From NCBI GenBank assembly GCA_947624075.1, contig CANQIM010000049.1, positions 1-8,405 on the forward strand: a stretch of 8,405 nucleotides of DNA. Reading direction: 5' to 3'. Positions 1 to 6,033 of this stretch are shown here, in pieces. Every line of letters starts with the position of its first letter. Positions within the stretch are counted from its first letter, which is position 1. The translations under genes and the position numbers were made by a program. The notes beneath the pieces are model-generated. The model worked only from the letters and a program-made list of their open reading frames with translations. It did not search any database and was not told where the DNA came from. Origin of the DNA: an uncultured Bacilli bacterium. GTDB taxonomy: Bacteria; Bacillota_I; Bacilli_A; RF39; UBA660.

Positions 1-863
1 AAGCATTCTTCAACAAAAACGCCTCTTCTTAAATCAATTGCTCTAGTTCGTGATTTTCTTTTTGCATCGTAAATATAGTTAGCAATTATTCCGCTTTCTT
101 TTAAAAGTAAATCTAAATTTAACAGTTCTTTTTTAAATAAATCTAATGCTCTAATCTTTGGGTGATTCAAATGTTTAACTTTTTCTTCATAAATTTCTAA
201 TGCGTATTGCATAATGTTTGATAAATAGATAAAGTCAAATTTACTATTTATCTTTTCTTTTAAATCAACAAAGTTGCAATTATAAAAGGTAATATCTATA
301 TCTTTTGCTAAATCTTCTATTTTTTCAAAGTTCGTATCATCCAAATAATTTATTGCTTTTTGTAAAATAGTATATGGCCATTCGTCTCGATTAAAAAGAT
401 ATTTATGCCTAATATAAGCAGGATTATAATGTTCAAAAAGATAATCCCAAAACATATAACTTTCTTCATCTGTAATAAAATCTTTAATTTTTTCAAATTT
501 CTGTTTATTAAAACTATATTTATTTCGACACAATGCTAAATCAGCTGAAAGAAAGTTAAAGTATTCTTCTTTTGAAACTCTTGCCAACAATAAAGCTCTT
601 TTTAAGTAAAAATAATATTTAGTATAAGGATTTATATCAAAAGCTTCCACTTTATTTGCGCCATTCAAAAACATATCAAATACTTGATCTGAACTAGCTA
701 ATACCGATAAGCATTCTTTCTGTTTTAAATCAAAAAAATCTAAAGCATCTTTACAATTTTCATTGGTAAATGCATAAACATAGTCAAACATTTCACCTTT
801 ATTAGTCTGATAATTTTTAATTCTTCTTCCCAATGTTTCTAAATTACTAGTTAGTGTACTCAT
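1..863 (-). CDS. DUF3419/BtaA-like SAM-binding protein, partial
   Basis: This minus-strand gene starts at 863 and runs off the window start; 287 codons are open, so the C-terminus is missing. The motif VLASSDQ at residues 54-60 followed by FDINPYTKYYFYLK at 75-88 resembles DUF3419 proteins (SSGDQ...FDIN...LK). That family is related to BtaA, which transfers the 3-amino-3-carboxypropyl group of S-adenosylmethionine to diacylglycerol. The first motif would be the SAM-binding loop and D76 the acidic residue at the end of strand 2. FDFIYLSNIMQYA at 209-221 fits the motif IV strand of a Rossmann-like methyltransferase fold. The start is fixed by GGGGGA three bases upstream; the next upstream ATG is out of frame and soon stops. 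No signal peptide or membrane segment is visible. The gene is divergent from dnaE, so context gives no functional link. Bacillota members of this family are mostly uncharacterised, so betaine-lipid synthesis should not be assumed; another SAM-dependent transfer is equally possible. Confidence 0.72.
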   Translation of the reverse strand, partial: MSTLTSNLETLGRRIKNYQTNKGEMFDYVYAFTNENCKDALDFFDLKQKECLSVLASSDQVFDMFLNGANKVEAFDINPYTKYYFYLKRALLLARVSKEEYFNFLSADLALCRNKYSFNKQKFEKIKDFITDEESYMFWDYLFEHYNPAYIRHKYLFNRDEWPYTILQKAINYLDDTNFEKIEDLAKDIDITFYNCNFVDLKEKINSKFDFIYLSNIMQYALEIYEEKVKHLNHPKIRALDLFKKELLNLDLLLKESGIIANYIYDAKRKSRTRAIDLRRGVFVEEC

Positions 864-885
864 AAATCCCCCAAAAAGTATTCAT

Positions 886-915
886 ACTATAACACAAACC
901 TTATCTAAAAAGCAA
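886..915 (-). promoter_or_regulatory. Probable sigma-A-type promoter of the DUF3419 gene
   Basis: Reading the minus strand, TTGCTT (910-915) and TATAGT (886-891) are separated by 18 bases, close to the -35/-10 consensus. Transcription would start near 879, leaving a leader of about 15 bases that contains the GGGGGA ribosome binding site. The -35 element lies inside one copy of a motif repeated further upstream. Confidence 0.5.
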
Positions 916-1040
916 TAAATTTTTTGCAAATAAAGTTATCAAACTTCCAAAAAGTTTAGTCCATAACAAACCTTCTAATAGTAGATAAATGTGACAAACC
1001 TTTATTTAAGTAGCAATAATACTATATCTAAAAAAGCAAT
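894..1040. repeat. Degenerate direct repeats upstream of the DUF3419 gene
   Basis: The 9-mer ACAAACCTT occurs exactly three times, at 894-902, 966-974 and 994-1002. A second motif, ATCTAAAAAGCAAT and variants, occurs at 903-916, 1004-1017 and 1026-1040. The two motifs are adjacent in the first and third 9-mer copies, giving a composite unit of about 23 bases repeated at a distance of 100. The first composite includes the -35 element of the DUF3419 promoter. The units could be regulator binding sites or the remains of a local duplication. Confidence 0.55.
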
Positions 1041-1061
1041 ATCAAATCTAAAAATTAATTT

Positions 1062-1092
1062 AAAAAAACTAAAATAATATCAAAAAAACTAA
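1062..1092. repeat. Short direct repeat AAAAAAACTAA, two copies 20 bp apart
   Basis: The 11-mer AAAAAAACTAA is present at 1062-1072 and 1082-1092. The 20-base spacing is about two helical turns, and phased A-tracts can bend DNA. In such A-rich sequence the repeat may also be slippage or chance. Confidence 0.4.
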
Positions 1093-1176
1093 TCTTTACT
1101 ATCAACTACAACTTCTATTTAAAATAAATCCTCAAAATGTTAAAATTTTTATCTAAAAATAGCACAAAAATAAGCC

Positions 1177-1204
1177 TTTTTCTTATTTAAAAATGTTGTA
1201 TAAT
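1177..1204 (+). promoter_or_regulatory. Probable promoter of the dnaE-lspA-rluD operon
   Basis: A perfect TATAAT lies at 1199-1204. The -35 is poor (TTTTTC at 1177-1182, 16-base spacer). Transcription would begin about 1211, right at the ribosome binding site, giving a leader of only about 15 bases before the ATG at 1226. This -10 box overlaps the upstream in-frame ATG at 1193, which argues against that ATG being the start. Confidence 0.55.
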
Positions 1205-1210
1205 ATAAAT

Positions 1211-1219
1211 AAAGGAGGT
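1211..1219 (+). promoter_or_regulatory. Ribosome binding site that fixes the dnaE start
   Basis: AAAGGAGGT, a near-perfect anti-16S match, ends seven bases before the ATG at 1226. An in-frame ATG at 1193 would place this site inside the coding region and lacks a Shine-Dalgarno sequence of its own. Confidence 0.88.
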
Positions 1220-1225
1220 CTTATT

Positions 1226-4186
1226 ATGTTTATTCCATTCTATAACAAAAGTAACTATTCTTTACTTTCATCTTTACTGAAAATAGATGATTTAATTGAT
1301 TATGCTAAACAAAATAATATCTCTGCTATTGCTTTAACGGATTCTAATATGTATGGAACTATGGAATTTATTACTAAATGTGGCAAAGAAAATATAAAAG
1401 CCATTGTGGGTATTGAATTATTAATGCCTGAGTATAAATTTCTACTTTTAGCTAAAGATTATCAAGGCTACAAATCACTAATCAAACTTTCTACTATTCA
1501 AAATGAACGATCAATTACTCTCGAAGATTTAGCTAATTTTAATAAAAATGTTATTGCTTTGATTCCTTTTTCTTCTAAAAACGAATTTACAAAACTAGGT
1601 GAAATATATTCAGATATTTATTTAGGTTATTCTACGAAACAGGAAGAATTAGAAGTGCTTCTCATAACAAAAAGTATTGTTTTCTTACGTGAAAATCTTT
1701 ATCTTACGAAAAAAGATGCTGAATACTTACCTTATCTTTATATGATACGGGATGGAAAAACGATAACAGACCAAGTTGAATATGACGTTTTTAATCATGA
1801 ATTAAATATTAATAATATCAGTGATTTTTCTTCATCAAACGGATTAGATACTACTTTAAAAATTGCTTCTCTTTGCAATTTAGAACTACCCCCTGCCAAA
1901 AATTTATTGCCTATATACGATTGTGCTGATTCTAAGTCATATCTTTTTGAATTATGTAAGAAGGGCCTTTCTAAAAGATTAGATGGCAATATTCCTAATA
2001 ATTATAAAGAACGACTTGTTTATGAACTAAAAATGATTAATGAGATGGATTTTTCTAATTACTTTTTAGTTGTTTATGACTTTATCAAGTATGCCAAAAA
2101 GAATAAAATTTTAGTTGGTCCAGGTAGGGGTAGTGCTGCTGGTTCTTTAGTTGCTTATTCACTTGGTATAACTGATATTGACCCTTTAAAATATGACCTT
2201 CTTTTTGAAAGATTTCTTAATCCTGAACGTAAAACAATGCCTGATATTGATACTGATTTTCCTAATAATAAACGTAGTGACGTAATTGATTATGTAGTAA
2301 ATAAATATGGTAAAAGAAGAGTTTGCGGTATTATAACTTTTGATACTTTAAGCGCCAAGCAAGTTATAAGAGATGTTTGTCGTGTTTTAAATATTCCTTT
2401 GGAAAAGGTTGACAGATTATGTAAATTTATTCCACCGGTTACTAAAGAAAAATTAAAGGATTTTTACACTCAAAATGCTTCTTTCAAAGCCCAAATTGAT
2501 AGTGATATTTTACTTACTAAAATGCTTAACATTGCCTGTAAAATTGAAGGTTTTCCTCGACATACTTCATCCCATCCAGCAGGTATTGTTATGAGTCAAG
2601 TTGATTTAGATGAAGTTGTTCCTTTAACAATTGGTGATGGCATGTATTTAACTAGTTACACCATGGAATATTTAGAAGACTTAGGGCTTTTAAAAATGGA
2701 CTTTTTAGGCTTAAAAAATCTAACTATAATTGACAATATTTTAAATGATATTAAAGCTTCCACTTCTATAGAAATTGATTTTTCTAAAATACCTTTAGAT
2801 GATAAAGAAACACTTAAATTATTTGAAACGGCTAACACTAGTGGTATTTTTCAATTTGAATCTAGTGGGATGCGCAACTTTCTTCGTAAATTAAAACCTT
2901 CTTCTTTTGATGATGTGGTCGCAGCCATAGCTTTATTTCGTCCAGGTGCAGCTCCTAACATCGATCCTTATATTCGTAGAAAATTTAAGCAGGAAGAAGT
3001 AACTTACATTGATAAGTCCTTGCAAGAAATTTCCACAAGTACTTTTGGCCTTTTAATTTACCAAGAACAAGTTATTCAAGCTGCTAGTCTTTACGCTGGT
3101 TATTCTTTAGGAGAAGCCGATATTTTAAGAAGGGCAATGAGTAAGAAAAAAATAGATTTATTAAAAACAGAAGAAGAAAAATTCATTCAAAAAAGTATCT
3201 CCAAAGGTCACTCCAAAGAACAAGCACAAAAGGTCTTTTCTTTAATTTTGAACTTTGCTGGTTATGGTTTTAATAAGTCACATTCAGTTGCTTATTCTAT
3301 AGTCGCTTTTAAAATGGCTTACCTAAAATGTCATTATAAAACGATTTTCTTTGCTAATCTTTTAACTAATGTCATCGGAAGTGAAGCCAAAACACATGAG
3401 TACATCATGGAGGCCAAAGCTAATAACATAGAAGTTTTAAAACCAACTATAAATGAAAGTACCAACCGCTATATTGTTAAAGATGAAAAAATAATTTACC
3501 CACTTTCAAATATCAAATCAATTGGTGCTGTTGTTTCTAATACTATTAAATCTGTTCAAGAAGATGGTAAGTTTACTGATATTTATGATTGTTTTAGTAG
3601 ACTGTTTATTGCAGGTATTGGTAAGAAAACTTTCGAAATTTTAATATTTGCCGATGTTTTTAAAGATTTTGGTTTTAATAGGGCAACATTAATTTACAAT
3701 TTAGACAGCTTATTTAATTATGCTGAATTGACTAAGGACATTGACCCATCACTTGTAATGCAACCTGATATAGAATTTCAAAAGGAATATTCCCAATCTT
3801 TTTTACTTGAAAAAGAAAAAGAAGTCTTTGGCTTTTATCTTTCCTCACATCCAGCTACTTTCTATAAAGCTCAAAATCCAACTTGTATTCCACTAAATAC
3901 TGTGGATAAAAATTTCAACAAGACAATCGATACTATAATTCTTGTGGATAAAATAAAAGTAATCGTAACTAAAAAAGGTGATAAAATGGCTTTTGTTACT
4001 GGAAGCGATGAAACAGCAACAGCTGAATTTACCTTTTTCCCCAAAATTTTTCAAGAGATTTCTAATCTTGAAAAAGGCAATATATTAAAAATAAGAGGAG
4101 TAGTAGAAAAAAGGTTAAATCAATTTCAAGTAGTAGTTAAAAAAGTTAAGAAAATGGAAGGAGATAACGATGAAAAAGCTAACTAA
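1226..4186 (+). CDS. dnaE: DNA polymerase III alpha subunit, DnaE type
   Basis: The product is a 986-residue cytoplasmic replicative polymerase of the C family, extending DNA from primers; in Bacillota a DnaE of this kind usually works beside PolC. Domains in order are an N-terminal PHP domain (to about 230), a palm/thumb core starting near SYLFELCKKGL (238), a finger region, a helix-hairpin-helix region (from about 762) and a C-terminal OB fold (about 901-975). Core motifs are PGRGSAAGS (299-307), PDIDTDF with catalytic D340 and D342, HTSSHPAG (446-453), and MDFLGL with the third catalytic aspartate, D492. QPDIEF at 846-851 fits a QxxLxF-type beta-clamp-binding peptide. The PHP domain has lost its metal-binding histidines: the usual HxHxH stretch reads PFYNK, and TDH reads TDS, so PHP phosphatase or proofreading activity is unlikely. 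The protein is shorter than B. subtilis DnaE (about 1,115 residues) and contains no tryptophan. The stop lies inside lspA (17-base overlap). Confidence 0.95.
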   Translation: MFIPFYNKSNYSLLSSLLKIDDLIDYAKQNNISAIALTDSNMYGTMEFITKCGKENIKAIVGIELLMPEYKFLLLAKDYQGYKSLIKLSTIQNERSITLEDLANFNKNVIALIPFSSKNEFTKLGEIYSDIYLGYSTKQEELEVLLITKSIVFLRENLYLTKKDAEYLPYLYMIRDGKTITDQVEYDVFNHELNINNISDFSSSNGLDTTLKIASLCNLELPPAKNLLPIYDCADSKSYLFELCKKGLSKRLDGNIPNNYKERLVYELKMINEMDFSNYFLVVYDFIKYAKKNKILVGPGRGSAAGSLVAYSLGITDIDPLKYDLLFERFLNPERKTMPDIDTDFPNNKRSDVIDYVVNKYGKRRVCGIITFDTLSAKQVIRDVCRVLNIPLEKVDRLCKFIPPVTKEKLKDFYTQNASFKAQIDSDILLTKMLNIACKIEGFPRHTSSHPAGIVMSQVDLDEVVPLTIGDGMYLTSYTMEYLEDLGLLKMDFLGLKNLTIIDNILNDIKASTSIEIDFSKIPLDDKETLKLFETANTSGIFQFESSGMRNFLRKLKPSSFDDVVAAIALFRPGAAPNIDPYIRRKFKQEEVTYIDKSLQEISTSTFGLLIYQEQVIQAASLYAGYSLGEADILRRAMSKKKIDLLKTEEEKFIQKSISKGHSKEQAQKVFSLILNFAGYGFNKSHSVAYSIVAFKMAYLKCHYKTIFFANLLTNVIGSEAKTHEYIMEAKANNIEVLKPTINESTNRYIVKDEKIIYPLSNIKSIGAVVSNTIKSVQEDGKFTDIYDCFSRLFIAGIGKKTFEILIFADVFKDFGFNRATLIYNLDSLFNYAELTKDIDPSLVMQPDIEFQKEYSQSFLLEKEKEVFGFYLSSHPATFYKAQNPTCIPLNTVDKNFNKTIDTIILVDKIKVIVTKKGDKMAFVTGSDETATAEFTFFPKIFQEISNLEKGNILKIRGVVEKRLNQFQVVVKKVKKMEGDNDEKAN

Positions 4187-4886
4187 TAAAGAAAAAATAT
4201 ATTCATATGCAGCCATTTTATTAATAATCGATCAGTTTCTTAAATTTTTAATTCGTGCTAAATTACCTCTTCATAAGGAAATCGTTATAATTCCACGTTT
4301 TTTCTCTTTATATAATACAACCAATACTGGCGCAGCCTTTTCCATTTTTCAAAATCATACTATTTTTCTTATTTTATTTACTTTCTTAATTTTACTGATC
4401 ATTGATAAATATCTTCAAAAAGAAACTTATTTTACGAAGTTATCAATCACTTCATTAGGTATGATTATAGGAGGTATTATAGGAAATTTAATAGATAGAA
4501 TAATTTATCATGGTGTTACAGATTATTTACTTTTCGTCTTTGGTAGTAAAAGCTTCCCAGTTTTTAATTTTGCTGATATTTTAATTACATGTGGCATCTT
4601 CCTTTATTTTATCTCAATGCTTATTGATTTAATAAAAAATAAATCTATCTCTATAGATTCACGGAATAAAAATTCTCAAATTAGTAATCATCTAGAAGAA
4701 ACAAAAAATAAGTTAGATACCAAAAAAAATAAAAGTATCGAGGAATCCCCAAGAAGAACAAATACCAAAAATGCAAAAAATAATCTAAATAATTATCCTC
4801 ATAAAAAAAGGACAAATACCAAAAATGGTACTAAAGAAAGTGCCAAAAAGAAAGGAGCTCTTTATGATTATAGCCGATACAAGTGA
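4170..4886 (+). CDS. lspA: Lipoprotein signal peptidase (signal peptidase II) with basic C-terminal tail
   Basis: This 238-residue membrane aspartyl protease cleaves signal peptides from diacylglyceryl-modified prolipoproteins. The first 155 or so residues are a full LspA with four hydrophobic helices. Conserved elements are D21-Q22 in helix 1, NTGAAFS (52-58), GNLIDR (105-110) and FNFAD (132-136). By comparison with B. subtilis LspA (D102, D129), D109 and D136 are the catalytic pair, and N106 and N133 are also conserved. Residues from about 156 to 238 are an added hydrophilic tail rich in Lys, Asn, Arg and Thr, with a repeated RTNTKN. LspA is normally 150-165 residues, and its C-terminus faces the cytoplasm. 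AAGGAG at 4158-4163 precedes the start, which lies inside dnaE. The TGA stop is followed directly by another in-frame TGA. The tail is in an intact frame and encodes the ribosome binding site of the next gene, so it is probably real, but its role is unknown. Confidence 0.95.
   Translation: MKKLTNKEKIYSYAAILLIIDQFLKFLIRAKLPLHKEIVIIPRFFSLYNTTNTGAAFSIFQNHTIFLILFTFLILLIIDKYLQKETYFTKLSITSLGMIIGGIIGNLIDRIIYHGVTDYLLFVFGSKSFPVFNFADILITCGIFLYFISMLIDLIKNKSISIDSRNKNSQISNHLEETKNKLDTKKNKSIEESPRRTNTKNAKNNLNNYPHKKRTNTKNGTKESAKKKGALYDYSRYK
4758..4827 (+). repeat. 16-bp exact direct repeat in the lspA tail
   Basis: ACAAATACCAAAAATG occurs at 4758-4773 and 4812-4827, 54 bases (18 codons) apart and in frame, so both copies encode T-N-T-K-N in the context RTNTKN. 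A looser relative, ATACCAAAAAAAATAAAA, lies near 4718. The second copy supplies the spurious upstream ATG at 4825 in the rluD frame. The pattern suggests that the tail grew by in-frame duplication. Confidence 0.8.
4851..4857 (+). promoter_or_regulatory. Ribosome binding site that fixes the rluD start
   Basis: AAAGGAG ends six bases before the ATG at 4864 and lies within the lspA coding end. The longer in-frame start at 4825 has no ribosome binding site, and its extra 13 residues are read through sequence that encodes the lspA tail. Confidence 0.85.
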
Positions 4887-5760
4887 TGAAAGACTTGACA
4901 CCTTTTTAGCTCATAAATTGGACTTATCTCGCAGTAAAATTCAAAAACTTTTGAAAGATAAATTAATTACTGTTAATGGAAAAGTTCCTGTAGCTAGTTA
5001 TCAAGTAAAGGAAAATGATGAAATTATAATAAATGATGATTTAGACTATGAAATAAAAGTTGAACCAGAAAATATCAAATTAGATATAGTCTATGAAGAT
5101 GATGATTTACTAGTTATCAACAAAGAAAGTGGAATGGTCGTTCATCCAGCTCCTGCTCATTATACTAATACTTTAGTTAATGCTTTATTATATCATTTTG
5201 ACATCCAAACCAAAGATAAACTTCGTCCAGGAATTGTTCATCGTCTTGATAAAGATACAAGTGGTTTAATGCTTGTTGCGAAAAACGATTGGACTTTAGA
5301 TAAATTATCGCAAATGATAAGTAAAAAAGAAGTTAAACGTCACTATTTAGCTATTGTTGATGGTGTTATTAAACATGATACAGGGACAATTGATGCTCCT
5401 ATTGGAAGAGATGCTAACGACCGTCAAAAAATGGCTGTTACTGATCAAAATTCTAAAGAAGCAGTAACTCACTTTAAAGTACTAGAACGTTTTCCAAATA
5501 ATACTTTACTAGAATGTATTCTTGAAACAGGAAGAACTCATCAAATAAGAGTTCATCTTTCTTACATTGGCTTTCCTGTTACCAATGATCCAACATACAA
5601 TAAAAAGAAAGCAACTTCTTTCGGTCAAATGCTTCATTCAAAAAGTATCGCTTTTAAACATCCAAGAACAAACGAAGAGTTATCATTCGAAGTAGCACCT
5701 CCAAAGGAATTTCAAGAAAAGCTAGATCAACTACGAAAAGAAAATACAAATCAATTCTAA
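4864..5760 (+). CDS. rluD: 23S rRNA pseudouridine synthase, RluA/RluD family
   Basis: This 298-residue cytoplasmic enzyme isomerises specific uridines of RNA to pseudouridine. RluD-type members modify helix 69 of 23S rRNA (1911/1915/1917 in E. coli). Residues 1-65 are an S4-type RNA-binding domain (RLDTFLAHKLDLSRSKIQKLL...VNGK). The catalytic domain follows: DDDLLVINKESGMVVHPA (79-96), then RPGIVHRLDKDTSG (121-134) with catalytic D129, and GRTHQIRVH (223-231), which includes the conserved arginine-containing strand. Length and domain order are normal for the family. The gene overlaps lspA by 23 bases, and the lspA-rluD order is common in Bacillota (lspA-ylyB in B. subtilis), which supports RluD/YlyB over RluA or RluC; substrate specificity cannot be proved from sequence alone. 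No strong terminator follows. Confidence 0.93.
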   Translation: MIIADTSDERLDTFLAHKLDLSRSKIQKLLKDKLITVNGKVPVASYQVKENDEIIINDDLDYEIKVEPENIKLDIVYEDDDLLVINKESGMVVHPAPAHYTNTLVNALLYHFDIQTKDKLRPGIVHRLDKDTSGLMLVAKNDWTLDKLSQMISKKEVKRHYLAIVDGVIKHDTGTIDAPIGRDANDRQKMAVTDQNSKEAVTHFKVLERFPNNTLLECILETGRTHQIRVHLSYIGFPVTNDPTYNKKKATSFGQMLHSKSIAFKHPRTNEELSFEVAPPKEFQEKLDQLRKENTNQF

Positions 5761-5820
5761 TTTTAAAACTAAATTCTATAAATACGATTCTATAGTTTTC
5801 GTATTCTAAGTAAAAATTAG
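5757..5820 (+). other. Possible folded 3' region after rluD (nested inverted repeats)
   Basis: Three complementary pairs occur around and just after the rluD stop. They are CTAATTTT (5757-5764) with AAAATTAG (5813-5820), AAAACTA (5765-5771) with TAGTTTT (5793-5799), and AATACGA (5781-5787) with TCGTATT (5799-5805). The last two share a base and compete. No run of T follows the outer stem, so this is not a textbook intrinsic terminator. It could be a weak terminator or an RNA-stabilising structure, and A+T-rich chance pairing is a real alternative. Confidence 0.35.
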
Positions 5821-5831
5821 ATTAAGCAAAT

Positions 5832-5860
5832 TTTACAAATCAAAATAATTGTGTCATAAT
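5832..5860 (+). promoter_or_regulatory. Promoter of the AMP-ligase unit
   Basis: TTTACA (5832-5837) and CATAAT (5855-5860) each match five of six consensus bases, with the ideal 17-base spacer and a TGT just before the -10 that makes it an extended -10. Transcription would start near 5867, leaving a leader of about 165 bases before the ligase start. A second, weaker TATAAT at 5900-5905 could also be used. Confidence 0.7.
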
Positions 5861-5933
5861 AAAAGTGATTTAAGAAATTTATTCATCGAAAAAAATTTAT
5901 ATAATGAATTTTAAGTACGGTAGGGAGGTAAAA

Positions 5934-5990
5934 ATGGTTGAAAGATTAAAAAATAAATTGATTTACTATGTGAATTTCAAAGTTTTATAA
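5934..5990 (+). CDS. 18-codon mini-ORF in the leader of the AMP-ligase gene
   Basis: ATG at 5934 opens an 18-residue frame, MVERLKNKLIYYVNFKVL, ending in TAA. It is preceded by AGGGAGGT (5922-5929), as good a ribosome binding site as any in the window. An in-frame ATG at 5904 would lengthen it to 28 residues but has no such site. The peptide is basic and hydrophobic and matches no family I recognise. It lies between the promoter and the ligase gene, so it could be a leader peptide, a small membrane-associated peptide, or the remnant of a lost gene. It is not rich in any single amino acid, so classical amino-acid attenuation is not indicated. Confidence 0.4.
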   Translation: MVERLKNKLIYYVNFKVL

Positions 5991-6033
5991 ACGATAATTT
6001 ATTAAAAAATATAAACAAAAGGAGATAATAATT

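Larger units (their letters stand above)
864..1225. other. Divergent intergenic region, 362 bp, no gene found
   Basis: This stretch separates the minus-strand DUF3419 gene from the plus-strand dnaE operon. It is extremely A+T-rich and has many stops in all frames, with no open frame having a credible ribosome binding site. It holds one promoter at each end and several degenerate short direct repeats, listed separately. No tRNA, riboswitch or strong terminator hairpin is visible. A 7-bp inverted repeat, AAATAAG (1168-1174) and CTTATTT (1182-1188), sits where the -35 region of the dnaE promoter would be and could be an operator, but it is short enough to arise by chance in such sequence. Confidence 0.6.

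Noticed and set aside
894..1092. CRISPR array
   Set aside because: The repeats are 9-15 bases, degenerate and irregularly spaced, with no cas genes and no uniform spacers.
1193..1225. In-frame ATG 11 codons upstream of the chosen dnaE start
   Set aside because: It has no ribosome binding site, it overlaps the TATAAT -10 box, and the extra residues are encoded by the Shine-Dalgarno region of the real start at 1226.
1795..1989. Minus-strand open frame inside dnaE
   Set aside because: It is a shadow of conserved dnaE coding sequence, with no recognisable product or ribosome binding site.
2656..2838. Second minus-strand open frame inside dnaE
   Set aside because: It covers the region encoding the third catalytic aspartate of DnaE, and the composition of its product is typical of an antisense reading.
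4825..4863. In-frame ATG 13 codons upstream of the chosen rluD start
   Set aside because: It arises from the second copy of the repeat in the lspA tail, has no ribosome binding site, and the S4 domain begins naturally at the ATG at 4864, which has AAAGGAG before it.
4884..4889. TGA TGA at the end of lspA read as tryptophan (code 4, Mycoplasma-like)
   Set aside because: All tryptophans seen in rluD, the ligase, the DUF3419 gene and the membrane protein are TGG, and no long frame contains an internal TGA.
5781..5805. Simple intrinsic terminator for the dnaE operon
   Set aside because: The 7-bp stem AATACGA/TCGTATT is not followed by a T-run and competes with a second pairing, so it is listed only as a possible structure.
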